Source: Phycisphaerales bacterium (lineage in GTDB: Bacteria > Planctomycetota > Phycisphaerae > Phycisphaerales > UBA1924). Taken from it: a DNA stretch of 64,000 nt. The notes under the pieces are model-generated. The model worked only from the letters and a program-made list of their open reading frames with translations. It was not told the origin of the DNA and did no database searches. Made by a program: the position numbers and the translations under genes. The DNA is taken from positions 248,001 to 312,000 of the forward strand of contig JAJDDD010000006.1 of the NCBI GenBank assembly GCA_029260495.1. The letters are read 5' to 3'. Below are positions 24,840 through 33,767 of this stretch, piece after piece. Positions within the stretch are counted from its first letter, which is position 1. Every line of letters starts with the position of its first letter.

Positions 24840-26321
24840 ATGCGTCGTATTTATTTGTTTGGTCCGAGTATTTTGGTGTTGATTACTGCGGCGCTGACGC
24901 TGGTTGCGGGGCCGGCGGCGATTCAGCAGATCGGGGCGGCGCGGACGGCAGCGACGGTGGCGCTGGCGCAGCAGCGGCTTGATGATGACGATCTGCTTGA
25001 GCGGATGAATCAGGCGATTCGGGATATTGCGACGTCGGTTGAGCCTTCCGTGGTGTTCATTGAGACGGAGACATCGGCGCGTCGTGGCGGGCCGCCGCGC
25101 GCGACGGGTTCGGGCTGGGTGTACGACGAAGCGGGGCACATTATTACGAACGCGCATGTGGCGCGAGACGCGGTGCGGATTCGTGTGCAGTTTCAGAGCG
25201 GGCTCGTGCGCGATGCGACGTTTGTTGGGGCGGATGATTCGACGGACATCGCGGTGCTGAAGGTGAATGCGCCGAAGAGCATGCTGATTCCGGCGCGGCG
25301 AGCAACGGGGGGGGCGGTGTTTCAAGGTGAGTCCGTATTTGCGTTTGGCTCGCCGTTTGGGTTTAAGTTTTCGATGAGCCGGGGGATTGTGTCGGGGCTT
25401 GGGCGCGAGGCGCAAACGGGGCGCGGTTCGCCGGCGTACTCGAACTTCATTCAGACGGACGCTGCGATTAATCCGGGGAACTCGGGCGGGCCTTTGGTTG
25501 ATGTGAATGGGCGTGTGATTGGGATGAACACTGCGATTATCGCGGGGACGGAGTCGGCGCGCAACTCGACCACCGGTGTTTCAGGGGGCATTGGGTTTGC
25601 GATTCCGCTGGATACGGTTGAGACGGTTGTGGAGCAGTTGATTGATCGCGGTGTGGTGGTGCGTGGTTTTCTTGGCGTTTCGCTGTCTGATGTGAGTCGG
25701 ATGGACGATGGGACGCTGCGGAACATGGGGTATGAGTTTGGTTCGGGGGTGTATGTGAGCGCGGTGATGCCGGGGCTGGCGGCGGACCTTGGCGGCGTTG
25801 AGCTTGGAGACATCATCACGAGAGTGAACGGAGAGAAGACGCCGACGATTGCGGTGTTGCGGTCGGTGATTGGCAACAAGCCGCCTGGGGAGGGCATTGC
25901 GCTGACGGTGTGGCGCGATGAGCAGACGGTTGAGCTTGAGGTGACGCTGGTGGCGGCGGTGATGAACGCTGCGGGGCAGTTGATGGTCGTCGATCAGGAC
26001 GAGCTTGATGGTCTTGCAGACGAGGAAACCCGGCTTGCTGCTGTGAAAGAAGCGGTGAGTGTGTTTGGTGTGACGAGCGTGCAGAGCGGTGATGGGGGCG
26101 TGTTGATCGACTCGGTGCGGGCGGGTTCTGAGGCGGAGCAGATCGGCTTTATGCCCGGGCAGGTGGTGCAGCGGATTCAGAACACGCGGGTTCGGTCAGC
26201 GAGTGATTTGTATGAGGCGCTGGCGCCGGCGTATCTGTCGGTTGGCGCCGAGCTGGTGGAGGCGCTGGTGGTGGATTCGGCGGGGCAGGAGCAGGTGTTG
26301 CCGTTTGTGATTGGGCGGTGA
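24840..26321 (+). CDS. DegP/HtrA-type serine protease with two PDZ domains
   Basis: 493 aa. Periplasmic quality-control protease or chaperone. Signal peptide in the first 30-45 residues. The trypsin-like domain shows the full triad: His in HIITNAHVARDA, Asp in DDSTDIAVLKV and Ser in INPGNSGGPLVD. A first PDZ follows (FLGVSLSDVSRMDD, then GDIITRVNGEKTP) and a second, more diverged one (GVLIDSVRAGSEAEQIGFMP, then VVQRIQNTRVRS). It follows panB after 80 bp. The specific paralogue (DegP, DegQ or MucD) cannot be told. Confidence 0.93.
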   Translation: MRRIYLFGPSILVLITAALTLVAGPAAIQQIGAARTAATVALAQQRLDDDDLLERMNQAIRDIATSVEPSVVFIETETSARRGGPPRATGSGWVYDEAGHIITNAHVARDAVRIRVQFQSGLVRDATFVGADDSTDIAVLKVNAPKSMLIPARRATGGAVFQGESVFAFGSPFGFKFSMSRGIVSGLGREAQTGRGSPAYSNFIQTDAAINPGNSGGPLVDVNGRVIGMNTAIIAGTESARNSTTGVSGGIGFAIPLDTVETVVEQLIDRGVVVRGFLGVSLSDVSRMDDGTLRNMGYEFGSGVYVSAVMPGLAADLGGVELGDIITRVNGEKTPTIAVLRSVIGNKPPGEGIALTVWRDEQTVELEVTLVAAVMNAAGQLMVVDQDELDGLADEETRLAAVKEAVSVFGVTSVQSGDGGVLIDSVRAGSEAEQIGFMPGQVVQRIQNTRVRSASDLYEALAPAYLSVGAELVEALVVDSAGQEQVLPFVIGR

Positions 26322-26358
26322 TTCGTTGGGCGTGGACCGTGCCGCCTATTATTTGGCG

Positions 26359-27099
26359 ATGTCGCTGAATCGACTTGTATCAGGTGTGGGAATGAGGGCG
26401 CGGCGCGTTGTTGTGGCGCTTGTGCTTGGGGCAGCGACGACGGTTGGGTTTGCGTGGGCGCCAGGTTTTTTTGTTGATCGTTGGTCACTGCCCTATGAAG
26501 TAGTTGGCGATCCACATTTTGAAACCCTATCCGCCTCTTATCGGAGTGGCTTTGCGATTGAAACGTTTTCTCCTCATTCTGAGTTCCGCTGTGGGACTTT
26601 CCGTTCGCGTAATCCAACCTATGTTCCGCCAATGCGATCTGAGTCAACTGTAGAAATCAGTTCTCGATGGTGGAGTCGCACCAAAGACGATTCGCTTTTG
26701 CGGAACACGACGACTCATGGAATGCTTGCAGGACAAGGGTGGCCGATGATCTGTTTATATCGGGTGGACTGGCGCCTCAGAAATGGTGCGATTTCAAGGT
26801 GGCCTGTTCTTAAGGGTGGTATTCTGATTTCCAAAAAGAAGTTGCCTTTTGGCTCTATGAGACGGGTCATCCTGCCGTACTTTCCAATTTGGCCGGCGTT
26901 GGCGATCAATGTTGGCACACATAGCTTGGCATGGTTTGTGGTGTTGAGCGGGATCGTTGTGCTTCGCGGATTCATACGGACCGCGCGCGGCAAGTGCGCA
27001 AAGTGCGCGTACGATGTGACGAGGCTCTCTCAGTGTCCTGAATGCGGATTGCAGTGCGCTCCGCGGTGGCGACGGGCACAGTCTTTGCGTTCGGCTTGA
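26359..27099 (+). CDS. Membrane protein with C-terminal zinc ribbon (second copy of this plan)
   Basis: 246 aa from ATG 26359; ATG 26392 with GTGGGA just upstream is an equally good start. An N-terminal helix (VVVALVLGAATTVGFAWAPG), a Ser/Arg-rich outer domain, a second helix near residues 190-215 (SLAWFVVLSGIVVLRG), then a basic stretch and a zinc ribbon C-x2-C-x9-C-x2-C (CAKC...CPECG). Same architecture as 3647-4348, but the middles show no obvious similarity. Function unknown. It is 37 bp after the DegP-like gene on the same strand. Confidence 0.6.
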   Translation: MSLNRLVSGVGMRARRVVVALVLGAATTVGFAWAPGFFVDRWSLPYEVVGDPHFETLSASYRSGFAIETFSPHSEFRCGTFRSRNPTYVPPMRSESTVEISSRWWSRTKDDSLLRNTTTHGMLAGQGWPMICLYRVDWRLRNGAISRWPVLKGGILISKKKLPFGSMRRVILPYFPIWPALAINVGTHSLAWFVVLSGIVVLRGFIRTARGKCAKCAYDVTRLSQCPECGLQCAPRWRRAQSLRSA

Positions 27100-27120
27100 A
27101 GAGCTGACGCTGGCGAATGA

Positions 27121-27945
27121 TCAACTGCGTTTTACAGCGATGATTTCGAGCATTTGGGGAGTGATGAAGTAGGTGTGGGGATCGCGGGAGCGTTTTGCCC
27201 ATTTATCAGCCCATTGGTCGGCGTCGGTTTGTGTGAGCAGGCCCATTTCGACGAGGCGGGGGATGTAGCTGGTGAAGAAGGAGGTGGGCCATTGCCAGAG
27301 TGCGGAGCCGGCGCGGGCGACGCGGTTGAGCGGGCGGACTTCGCGGGTTTCGATGTTGTGCTTGGCGAGAAGCGTGGGAAGTTTGCCGGCGATGTCGAGG
27401 TCGCCTCCTGAGGCGCGCCAGCTTTCGGTGACGGCGTCGATGACGCGGGCGAAGGCAGGGCATCGGGGGGCGAGTGTGAGTGACTGGTAGTTGAAGTAGT
27501 CCATGACGGCGAAGGTGGCGCCGGGCTTGAGGGCGGAGGCGAGTCGCTGGATGACGAGTTCGGGCTCGGGGATGAAGCACATGAGCCAGCGTGCGTAGGC
27601 GCCATCGAGGGAGTTTGGGGGGAGGTCGAGCTCCTGGGCGTCAGCCTGGAGGGTTTCGATGTTGTTAACGCTTTCGATGTGAGCGAGTTGATCGAGGTAG
27701 GTGAGGAATTTGGAGGAGGAGTCGGCAGCGAGGACGGAGCCCTGGGGGCCGACGATGGTGGCGAGTTCGAGGCTGGTGAAGCCTGGGCCGCACCCGAGAT
27801 CGAGGATGCGTTGACCCGGAGCGAAGGCGGCTCGTTCCCAGTGGGCGGTGGTGGGCGGCGCCCAAAGGACATGCTGGAGACGGAGCCGATTGAGTTCGAC
27901 GTCGTCAGTTCCGAGGAGGTACTCGTCTTGGAGTGCTTTTCCCAT
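27121..27945 (-). CDS. Class I SAM-dependent methyltransferase
   Basis: 274 aa. Rossmann-like methyltransferase with motif I at RILDLGCGPGFTSLELA, the acidic end of strand 2 at VLAADSSSKF, motif II-like LQADAQELDLPPNSLDGAYA, and a post-motif KPGATFAVMDYFNYQS. Layout is of the UbiE/Methyltransf_25 type. The C-terminal region, rich in Trp and Thr, likely builds the substrate site. The substrate is unknown. Convergent with the zinc-ribbon membrane gene, 21 bp between stops. Confidence 0.85.
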   Translation of the reverse strand: MGKALQDEYLLGTDDVELNRLRLQHVLWAPPTTAHWERAAFAPGQRILDLGCGPGFTSLELATIVGPQGSVLAADSSSKFLTYLDQLAHIESVNNIETLQADAQELDLPPNSLDGAYARWLMCFIPEPELVIQRLASALKPGATFAVMDYFNYQSLTLAPRCPAFARVIDAVTESWRASGGDLDIAGKLPTLLAKHNIETREVRPLNRVARAGSALWQWPTSFFTSYIPRLVEMGLLTQTDADQWADKWAKRSRDPHTYFITPQMLEIIAVKRS

Positions 27946-28215
27946 GAGGGGGTATCTTAGATAGGAATTGGGGTGTGCAGGTCAAGGGTCTTCCCTCATT
28001 GTGTATGTTTTTGGTCGCTTATTCTTTTGGCGGACGAGGAGGTCCGATTTGGTCCTATAAGAACGATGGCCTAGGGCAAAAGCATTGGGCAAATCGGAGT
28101 AAACTCCTTGCCTGGCAGCGGTTTGGCGGATAGGAATCATTATTGCCGGCCGCAAGTTTCAGAGGCGAGAGAGAACTGGCATGCCGGCCAGCCGCATGCA
28201 AAGGAGTGTCGCTTG

Positions 28216-30456
28216 ATGAAGTGGTATGAGGTGGCGTTGCCGACCTGGCGTCTGTTTGGGCGGCGTGGCTTTGCTATGGGACGTGCAGCTTCTTTGGCGG
28301 CGAGCGCCGGGGCGCTGTCGGCGTCAGCGAGTGTGGCGATTGGCGCGGGTGAAGGTCCGATCATAGTGCACGTTGGGCCGGCGGCGGTGGATGCGTCGGC
28401 GCGGAAGCTTGATTTGGCGTTGGTCGCTGCGGATCCGATTCGGAAGCAGCAGTGGCAGGTGATTCAGCTTGATGGGGCGCTGACGGAGGAGCGGGCCAAG
28501 AGGCTTGCGGAAGCGGGTGTGCATCTTGGTGAGGCGATGCCTGCAAATGCGTATCTCGCGAAGCTGGATTCGGCGAATCCGGCGTTGGTGGCGGGGCTTG
28601 AGTTTGTGCGGTGGCGGAGTGAGTTTCAGAGTGACTGGAAGCTGGACCCGATGATGGGCAAGCGCGCGCTGGCGACGCAGTGGCGGCAGGGGCTTGCGCG
28701 AGAGGGGAAGCTGGCAGTGACCATCACGTTGTTTCGCGGGGAAGCAACAGGCGATACGGCGGGCTGGCTTGGCGCTCAGGATGGGGTTGAGCTGCACTGC
28801 ACAGGCGCGTGCGGGGGGAATGAGACAATTACTGCAGTTGTTCCCGGTGAGTTGGTGGATGCGATCGCGGGGCGGGGCGATGTGCAGTACGTCGAGGAGT
28901 TTCCAGAGCTTTCCTTGCGCAATGACACTGAGCGGTGGATTGTTCAGAGCAACATACTGAACGTCACGCCGCTTCATGATGCGGGATTGATGGGCGAGGG
29001 TCAGGTGATCGGGATCATCGATGGGCGGATTGATCCGAATCACTGCTCTTTTAATGATCCTGTGAACACGATTGCGTCGGGGAATCATCGCAAATTTGTT
29101 GCGTATAACACGGCGATTGGTTTTCATGATGCGCACGGGACGCATGTGGCGGGGATCGCTGCGGGCGACTCGGGGGCGTTTAACAATCTTCGCGGGATGG
29201 CGTATTTATCGCGGATTGCTTATGACCAGGTGCCCACGTTTCTGTCGGAGATGGATTATCTGAGCAAGTTGAATCAGCATCATTCGCAAGGCGCGCGTGT
29301 TCATACGAATAGCTGGGGGGCCGACCTGCGGACGGATTACAACGGCTGGACGCGGGCGGTCGATGCATTCATGTGGGATCATGAGGATGATTTGGTTCTC
29401 ACTGCGACAACGAACTTTACGACATTGTTTACGCCGGAGAATGCGAAGAACGGTCTGGCGATTGGAGCGACGCAGGATTCGCCGAATCAGGGGATTCATG
29501 GTTCGGGTGGGTCTGGTCCGACGATCGATGGTCGGATGAAGCCAGAGCTTCATGCCCCGGGCGTTGCGATTACATCTTCAGCTGCGAATACAGCGTGCAA
29601 TCAGACCGGATTTACGGGCACTTCGATGGCGGCGCCCGCAGTGGCGGGCGTTGCGGCGCTGACGCGCGAGTATTACATGCGTGGTTTCTACCCGACGGGG
29701 GCTGCGAATCCGAGTGATGAGTTCACGCCGTCCGGGGCGCTGCTGCGCGCGACGTTGATTAACTCCGGCGTTGATATGACTGGGGTGGCGGGGTATCCGA
29801 GCGATCTTGAGGGATGGGGACGCGTTCTGGCGGATGAAGCGTTGTACTTTTCCGGGCAGGCGCGGTCGCTGGTGGCGCATGATGTGCGGAGGGCTGATCC
29901 GCACGCACTTTTGACGGGGTGGAACAATGAGCACTTTATTGACGTGACGGGGGCGACTGAGAAGTTGAAGGTGACGATGGCGTTCAATGATGCGCCGGCG
30001 TGCATCGGGGCGAGCTTTGCGCCGATCAATGATGTTGATCTGGAGGTGACGTCACCGTCCGGCGTGGTGTTCCTTGGCAACAACTTTGATTTGGGAGTGA
30101 GCAGCGCCGGCGGCCTGAAGGACGCGATTAACAGCGTCGAGCAGGTGCATGTCGTCAATCCGGAGGTGGGGCTTTGGGTGGTGCGTGTTGTTGGGGCTGT
30201 GGTGAATGCGGTGGATATGGAGGAGCCGCCGAACATTGTTCGCCAGGGGTATGCGGTCGTGGTGTCGGGGGAAGTGGCTGAGGGGCAGGATCCGTGTCCG
30301 ACGGATTTGAATGGGGACGGTGTTGTGAATGCGTTTGACCTTGCGGCGTTTCTCGGGGCGTGGGGGCCGGGTGTTTTTGGTGATTTTTCGGGTGACGGGC
30401 AGGCAAATGGGCTGGATTTGCCGATTCTGCTGGGCTCGTGGGGCGCCTGCCCCTAA
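28216..30456 (+). CDS. Secreted subtilisin-like (S8, KP-43-like) protease with GC-type dockerin tail
   Basis: 746 aa from ATG 28216, set by AAGGAG at 28201-28206 nine nt upstream; the open frame extends to 28108. A long basic N-terminus with a hydrophobic Ala/Ser run acts as signal. A propeptide-like region (about 45-240) precedes the catalytic domain, with D269 (GIIDGRID), H307 (DAHGTHVAGIA) and S470 (GTSMAAPAVAG). The usual D-[ST]-G after the Asp is D-G-R. A beta-barrel like that of KP-43 follows (FNDAPACIG, then NDVDLEVTSPSG). The last 55 residues hold two EF-hand-like repeats (DLNGDGVVNAFDLAAFLGAW, then DFSGDGQANGLDLP) ending GSWGACP. Confidence 0.88.
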   Translation: MKWYEVALPTWRLFGRRGFAMGRAASLAASAGALSASASVAIGAGEGPIIVHVGPAAVDASARKLDLALVAADPIRKQQWQVIQLDGALTEERAKRLAEAGVHLGEAMPANAYLAKLDSANPALVAGLEFVRWRSEFQSDWKLDPMMGKRALATQWRQGLAREGKLAVTITLFRGEATGDTAGWLGAQDGVELHCTGACGGNETITAVVPGELVDAIAGRGDVQYVEEFPELSLRNDTERWIVQSNILNVTPLHDAGLMGEGQVIGIIDGRIDPNHCSFNDPVNTIASGNHRKFVAYNTAIGFHDAHGTHVAGIAAGDSGAFNNLRGMAYLSRIAYDQVPTFLSEMDYLSKLNQHHSQGARVHTNSWGADLRTDYNGWTRAVDAFMWDHEDDLVLTATTNFTTLFTPENAKNGLAIGATQDSPNQGIHGSGGSGPTIDGRMKPELHAPGVAITSSAANTACNQTGFTGTSMAAPAVAGVAALTREYYMRGFYPTGAANPSDEFTPSGALLRATLINSGVDMTGVAGYPSDLEGWGRVLADEALYFSGQARSLVAHDVRRADPHALLTGWNNEHFIDVTGATEKLKVTMAFNDAPACIGASFAPINDVDLEVTSPSGVVFLGNNFDLGVSSAGGLKDAINSVEQVHVVNPEVGLWVVRVVGAVVNAVDMEEPPNIVRQGYAVVVSGEVAEGQDPCPTDLNGDGVVNAFDLAAFLGAWGPGVFGDFSGDGQANGLDLPILLGSWGACP

Positions 30457-30666
30457 AAGGATCGTTGAGAAGATGGGAGGGAGAGCGCCTGGCTTGCCTG
30501 GATGATGTGATTTTACACAAGGCGCGGGAATTGCATCTTCACAATGCAGGCGGCATCGTCTACTGTGTGGTGAGAAGTAGGAGGATTTCCTTTGAGGGAA
30601 GGAAGCAAAGCTCTGCGCGGTTGTTGTATCGGTGCGCCCTGGACAGAAGTGAGAGCCAACTGAACG

Positions 30667-32370
30667 ATGCGAATCGGACGAAACGCCATTTTGGTGTTGT
30701 TTGTTCTTATGGTGACAGCGAGCGCTGCGGTGAGCTTTACGCTCTTCGGTTTTCGCTCGGCTGCTGACATTGCGAACAATCAGGTTTTCAAATGGGCAGA
30801 GGCTCCTGCGCGGACGCCTTTTGTGATGACGTATGCGTTCGCGGACGACTTTATGGCGGGTCAGGCGGACATCACGCAGCAGGAAGCGCGCGATGCGGTG
30901 GTGAGGGCGCTCAATACCTGGTCTGAAGGCACGGGCGGGTTCATCACGTTCGAGCCGGCGCTGTGGGGGGTGATAGAGAACGGGAGTTCCGATTTCAGTT
31001 GTTGTCCGTTTGATCCTGCGGGGGTGTCGCCTCCGGCGCAGTTTTTCGGGCCGCCGCTGGATGAGTGGCTGGCGGACATGAGTTTGCCGGTGCCGGGTTG
31101 GGGCACGCACATTGATTTTTTCACGAAGCCGAGCAACTTCAGCATCTGGTCACAGGTGATTACAAATGCGTTTCACATGACGCCTCCGGGGCAGGGTTCG
31201 GTGTTGGGGTTTTCGTTGGTCACTCGCTCGGGCACGAAGATGCTGGTGTCGGACATTTATTTGAACAGTGATTTTAGCTGGGACGATGACGGTTCAAATT
31301 TTGATCTTGAAACGATCGTGCTGCACGAGGTTGGGCATGTGCTTGGGCTTGATCATCCGAATCAGGCGGCTGCGAACGGGGCTGTGAATCTGGATCCGTT
31401 TACGTTTGAGGCAGGCGCGAACGTCTGTCCATGCGATGTGATGCACTCGACCTACACGGGGTCGAAGCGCGAGCTGACGGATGATGAACTGGGCGGGTTG
31501 GCGTTTCTTTACCGGGCGGGGGCTGGTGACCTGGATGGGGATCAGGCGGTGACGCTGGCGGATGTTTCAATGGCGCTTCCGTTCGCATCGGGGAGCGCGC
31601 CGAACCCGTATGAGCTTTGGACGCTTGATTTTCTCAATGAGAACGGGCGTGTGGATGCAGCGGAGCTCGCGATCATGGGGCAGTGGGCTTCGGGGACGCT
31701 TCCTTATGCGCCGGATGGCTCAACGATTTTGCGAGGCAATCCAACGCCGGCGCCGGGGGAAATTATTCTGACCGCGACTCCGTCGCCAACCGACATTGGC
31801 AAGGGCGGAACGGTGGAGATTGATGTCTTCATTGGCAATCCGAATCAGTTTCAGGTGATGGCGTGGGAGTTTGAGCTCGCGTACGACACGGGTGTGCTTT
31901 CGAATCCGGCATGCACGCCGGGCACATTCCCGGCGATGAGCTTGAAGACGGCGGACGACACCGATGACGGCGTGATCGAGACGTTTAATATCGCATTCAA
32001 CCCGGACACAGCGAGCACTGGGCTTCTGGCGACGTTCACCTTTGATGTCAATCTTCTTGCGGCAGTCGGCGCGGTCAACACGGCTGTCACGCTTAATAAC
32101 GCAGCGGTGGTGGTGGATGTGAACGGGGAGATTCGCAATTACGGGATTGACGGCAGCGAGGTGGTCACGATTAATGATGCGATGTTGTTCGCTTCGGATA
32201 TGGATGCGAATGCGGACGGCATGGTGTCGCTTGATGACCTGTATGCCTGGCATCTGTCGCCGATTGATGTGAATCAGGATGGCATGACGGATGATGCGGA
32301 TCGGACGTTTCTGGCTGAGTGTCTGCGCGAGGGTGAGCTGACGGACATTCTGCCGCCTGCAGGGAACTGA
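30667..32370 (+). CDS. Secreted matrixin-like metalloprotease with cohesin-like and dockerin-like modules
   Basis: 567 aa. Signal peptide about 1-22. The protease domain has HEVGHVLGLDH at residues 220-230 (three His ligands and the Glu) and a Met-turn candidate in CDVMHSTYTG. Directly after are EF-hand-like repeats (DLDGDQAVTLADVS, then DFLNENGRVDAAELA). Residues about 355-480 look like a cohesin-type beta sandwich (GGTVEIDVFIGNPNQFQVMA, then FEFELAYDTG-like text, here WEFELAYDTG). The end has another EF-hand pair (DMDANADGMVSLDDLY, then DVNQDGMTDDADRTFL). A single chain thus carries both partners of a cohesin-dockerin style pairing. It follows the subtilase by 210 bp. Confidence 0.85.
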   Translation: MRIGRNAILVLFVLMVTASAAVSFTLFGFRSAADIANNQVFKWAEAPARTPFVMTYAFADDFMAGQADITQQEARDAVVRALNTWSEGTGGFITFEPALWGVIENGSSDFSCCPFDPAGVSPPAQFFGPPLDEWLADMSLPVPGWGTHIDFFTKPSNFSIWSQVITNAFHMTPPGQGSVLGFSLVTRSGTKMLVSDIYLNSDFSWDDDGSNFDLETIVLHEVGHVLGLDHPNQAAANGAVNLDPFTFEAGANVCPCDVMHSTYTGSKRELTDDELGGLAFLYRAGAGDLDGDQAVTLADVSMALPFASGSAPNPYELWTLDFLNENGRVDAAELAIMGQWASGTLPYAPDGSTILRGNPTPAPGEIILTATPSPTDIGKGGTVEIDVFIGNPNQFQVMAWEFELAYDTGVLSNPACTPGTFPAMSLKTADDTDDGVIETFNIAFNPDTASTGLLATFTFDVNLLAAVGAVNTAVTLNNAAVVVDVNGEIRNYGIDGSEVVTINDAMLFASDMDANADGMVSLDDLYAWHLSPIDVNQDGMTDDADRTFLAECLREGELTDILPPAGN

Positions 32371-32419
32371 GGGGGAATTCCGTGGGCGTTCCGGGGGCGC
32401 GTTCGCTACTATCGCGCTG

Positions 32420-33751
32420 ATGGCAGCAATACCGGAAAAGATGAATGCGCTGTTGGTTGGCGGAGGCGGTCGTGAGCACGCGATCGCTCAGAAGCTGCGC
32501 GCATCCGAGCGGCTGGGGGAGTTCTACTCCACAGATAGTGTGAATCCGGGAATCGCGTCGCTCGCCCAGCACATCGGGTTTGAGTTTGACGTGCGAAGCG
32601 CGTACCGGCTAAAGCAGTTCTGTGATGCGAAGGGAGTGAATCTGGTCGTGATTGGCCCTGAGGAGCCGATCGCGTCGGGGCTTGGGGATGAGTTGGCGGC
32701 GCCCGGGCGGTCGATCGCGGCGCCATCGAAGGGGGCGGCGCAGCTGGAGAGCGACAAAGCATGGGCGAAGCAGTTGATGCGGGCGGCTTCAATTCCGACA
32801 GCCGAGGCGCATGTCTTTGGCGATCCGTCAGCGGCGCGGGCGTATCTGGAATCGCGAGAGACGGCGCAGGTGGTGAAAGCGGCGGGGCTTGCGAAGGGCA
32901 AGGGTGTCGTGGTTGGCGACTCAATGGAAGAGGCGCTGGCTGCGGTTGAGCGGATGATGGTCGAACGCGTGTTTGGGGAGGCGGGGGCGAGGGTGGTGAT
33001 TGAAGAGCGGCTGGAGGGGCCTGAAGTTTCGGTGCTGGCGCTGGTGGATGGGCGAACGATTTACACGCTTGAGACGGCGCAGGATCACAAGCGTCTGCTT
33101 GAGGGGGACTTGGGACCAAACACAGGGGGGATGGGGGCGTATTCGCCGGCGGCGTTTGTTGATGATGAAATGATGGGGAGCATTGAGCGCGAAATTCTGG
33201 TTCCGACAATTGATGCGCTCAGGCGCGAGGGGATTGAGTATCGGGGTGTGTTGTATGCGGGGTTGATGTTGACGCCGGCGGGGCCGAAGGTTTTGGAGTT
33301 CAACGTGCGGTTTGGCGACCCGGAATGTCAGGCGTTGTTGCCTCGTTTGCGCGGGGATTTTGCGGAGCTTTTATATCGCACCGGGGCGGGGACGCTGGCG
33401 GAGGCGGATCTGTCGTGGGATACGCGTGTGTCGTGCTGTGTGGTGCTGGCGAGTCGAGGGTATCCCGCGCAGCCGGAAACTGGATTTGAGATAGCGGGCG
33501 TCGATGAAGCGGGGGCGATGGAGGATGTCTTCATCACTTACGCGGGGGTTCGGCGCGACGCAGATGGCGCGTTGGTGACGGCGGGGGGGCGTGTGATTTC
33601 GGTGACGGCGTTGGGCGAAACTTTGAGTGACGCGCGTGAGAAAGCGCTGGCTGCGTGCGATGTGATTCAGTTTGACGGGAAGCAGCTCCGGCGCGACATT
33701 GGGAAGCGGCCGGAAGCTATTGGGGCGAGGGCATCAACCGGAGCTGGGTGA
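32420..33751 (+). CDS. purD: Phosphoribosylamine--glycine ligase
   Basis: 443 aa. ATP-grasp enzyme joining phosphoribosylamine and glycine to GAR. N-domain NALLVGGGGREHAIAQKL, then VVIGPEEPIASGLGDEL; the ATP-grasp body has VVKAAGLAKGKGVVVGDSME, EERLEGPEVSVLALVDG and the PurD signature AQDHKRLLEGDLGPNTGGMG, and VRFGDPECQALLPRL binds metal and substrate. Full length. It is convergent with the helicase gene at 33768-36314, 16 bp between stops, with no terminator seen. Confidence 0.97.
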   Translation: MAAIPEKMNALLVGGGGREHAIAQKLRASERLGEFYSTDSVNPGIASLAQHIGFEFDVRSAYRLKQFCDAKGVNLVVIGPEEPIASGLGDELAAPGRSIAAPSKGAAQLESDKAWAKQLMRAASIPTAEAHVFGDPSAARAYLESRETAQVVKAAGLAKGKGVVVGDSMEEALAAVERMMVERVFGEAGARVVIEERLEGPEVSVLALVDGRTIYTLETAQDHKRLLEGDLGPNTGGMGAYSPAAFVDDEMMGSIEREILVPTIDALRREGIEYRGVLYAGLMLTPAGPKVLEFNVRFGDPECQALLPRLRGDFAELLYRTGAGTLAEADLSWDTRVSCCVVLASRGYPAQPETGFEIAGVDEAGAMEDVFITYAGVRRDADGALVTAGGRVISVTALGETLSDAREKALAACDVIQFDGKQLRRDIGKRPEAIGARASTGAG

Positions 33752-33767
33752 TGTTTGCAGTTCTCAG

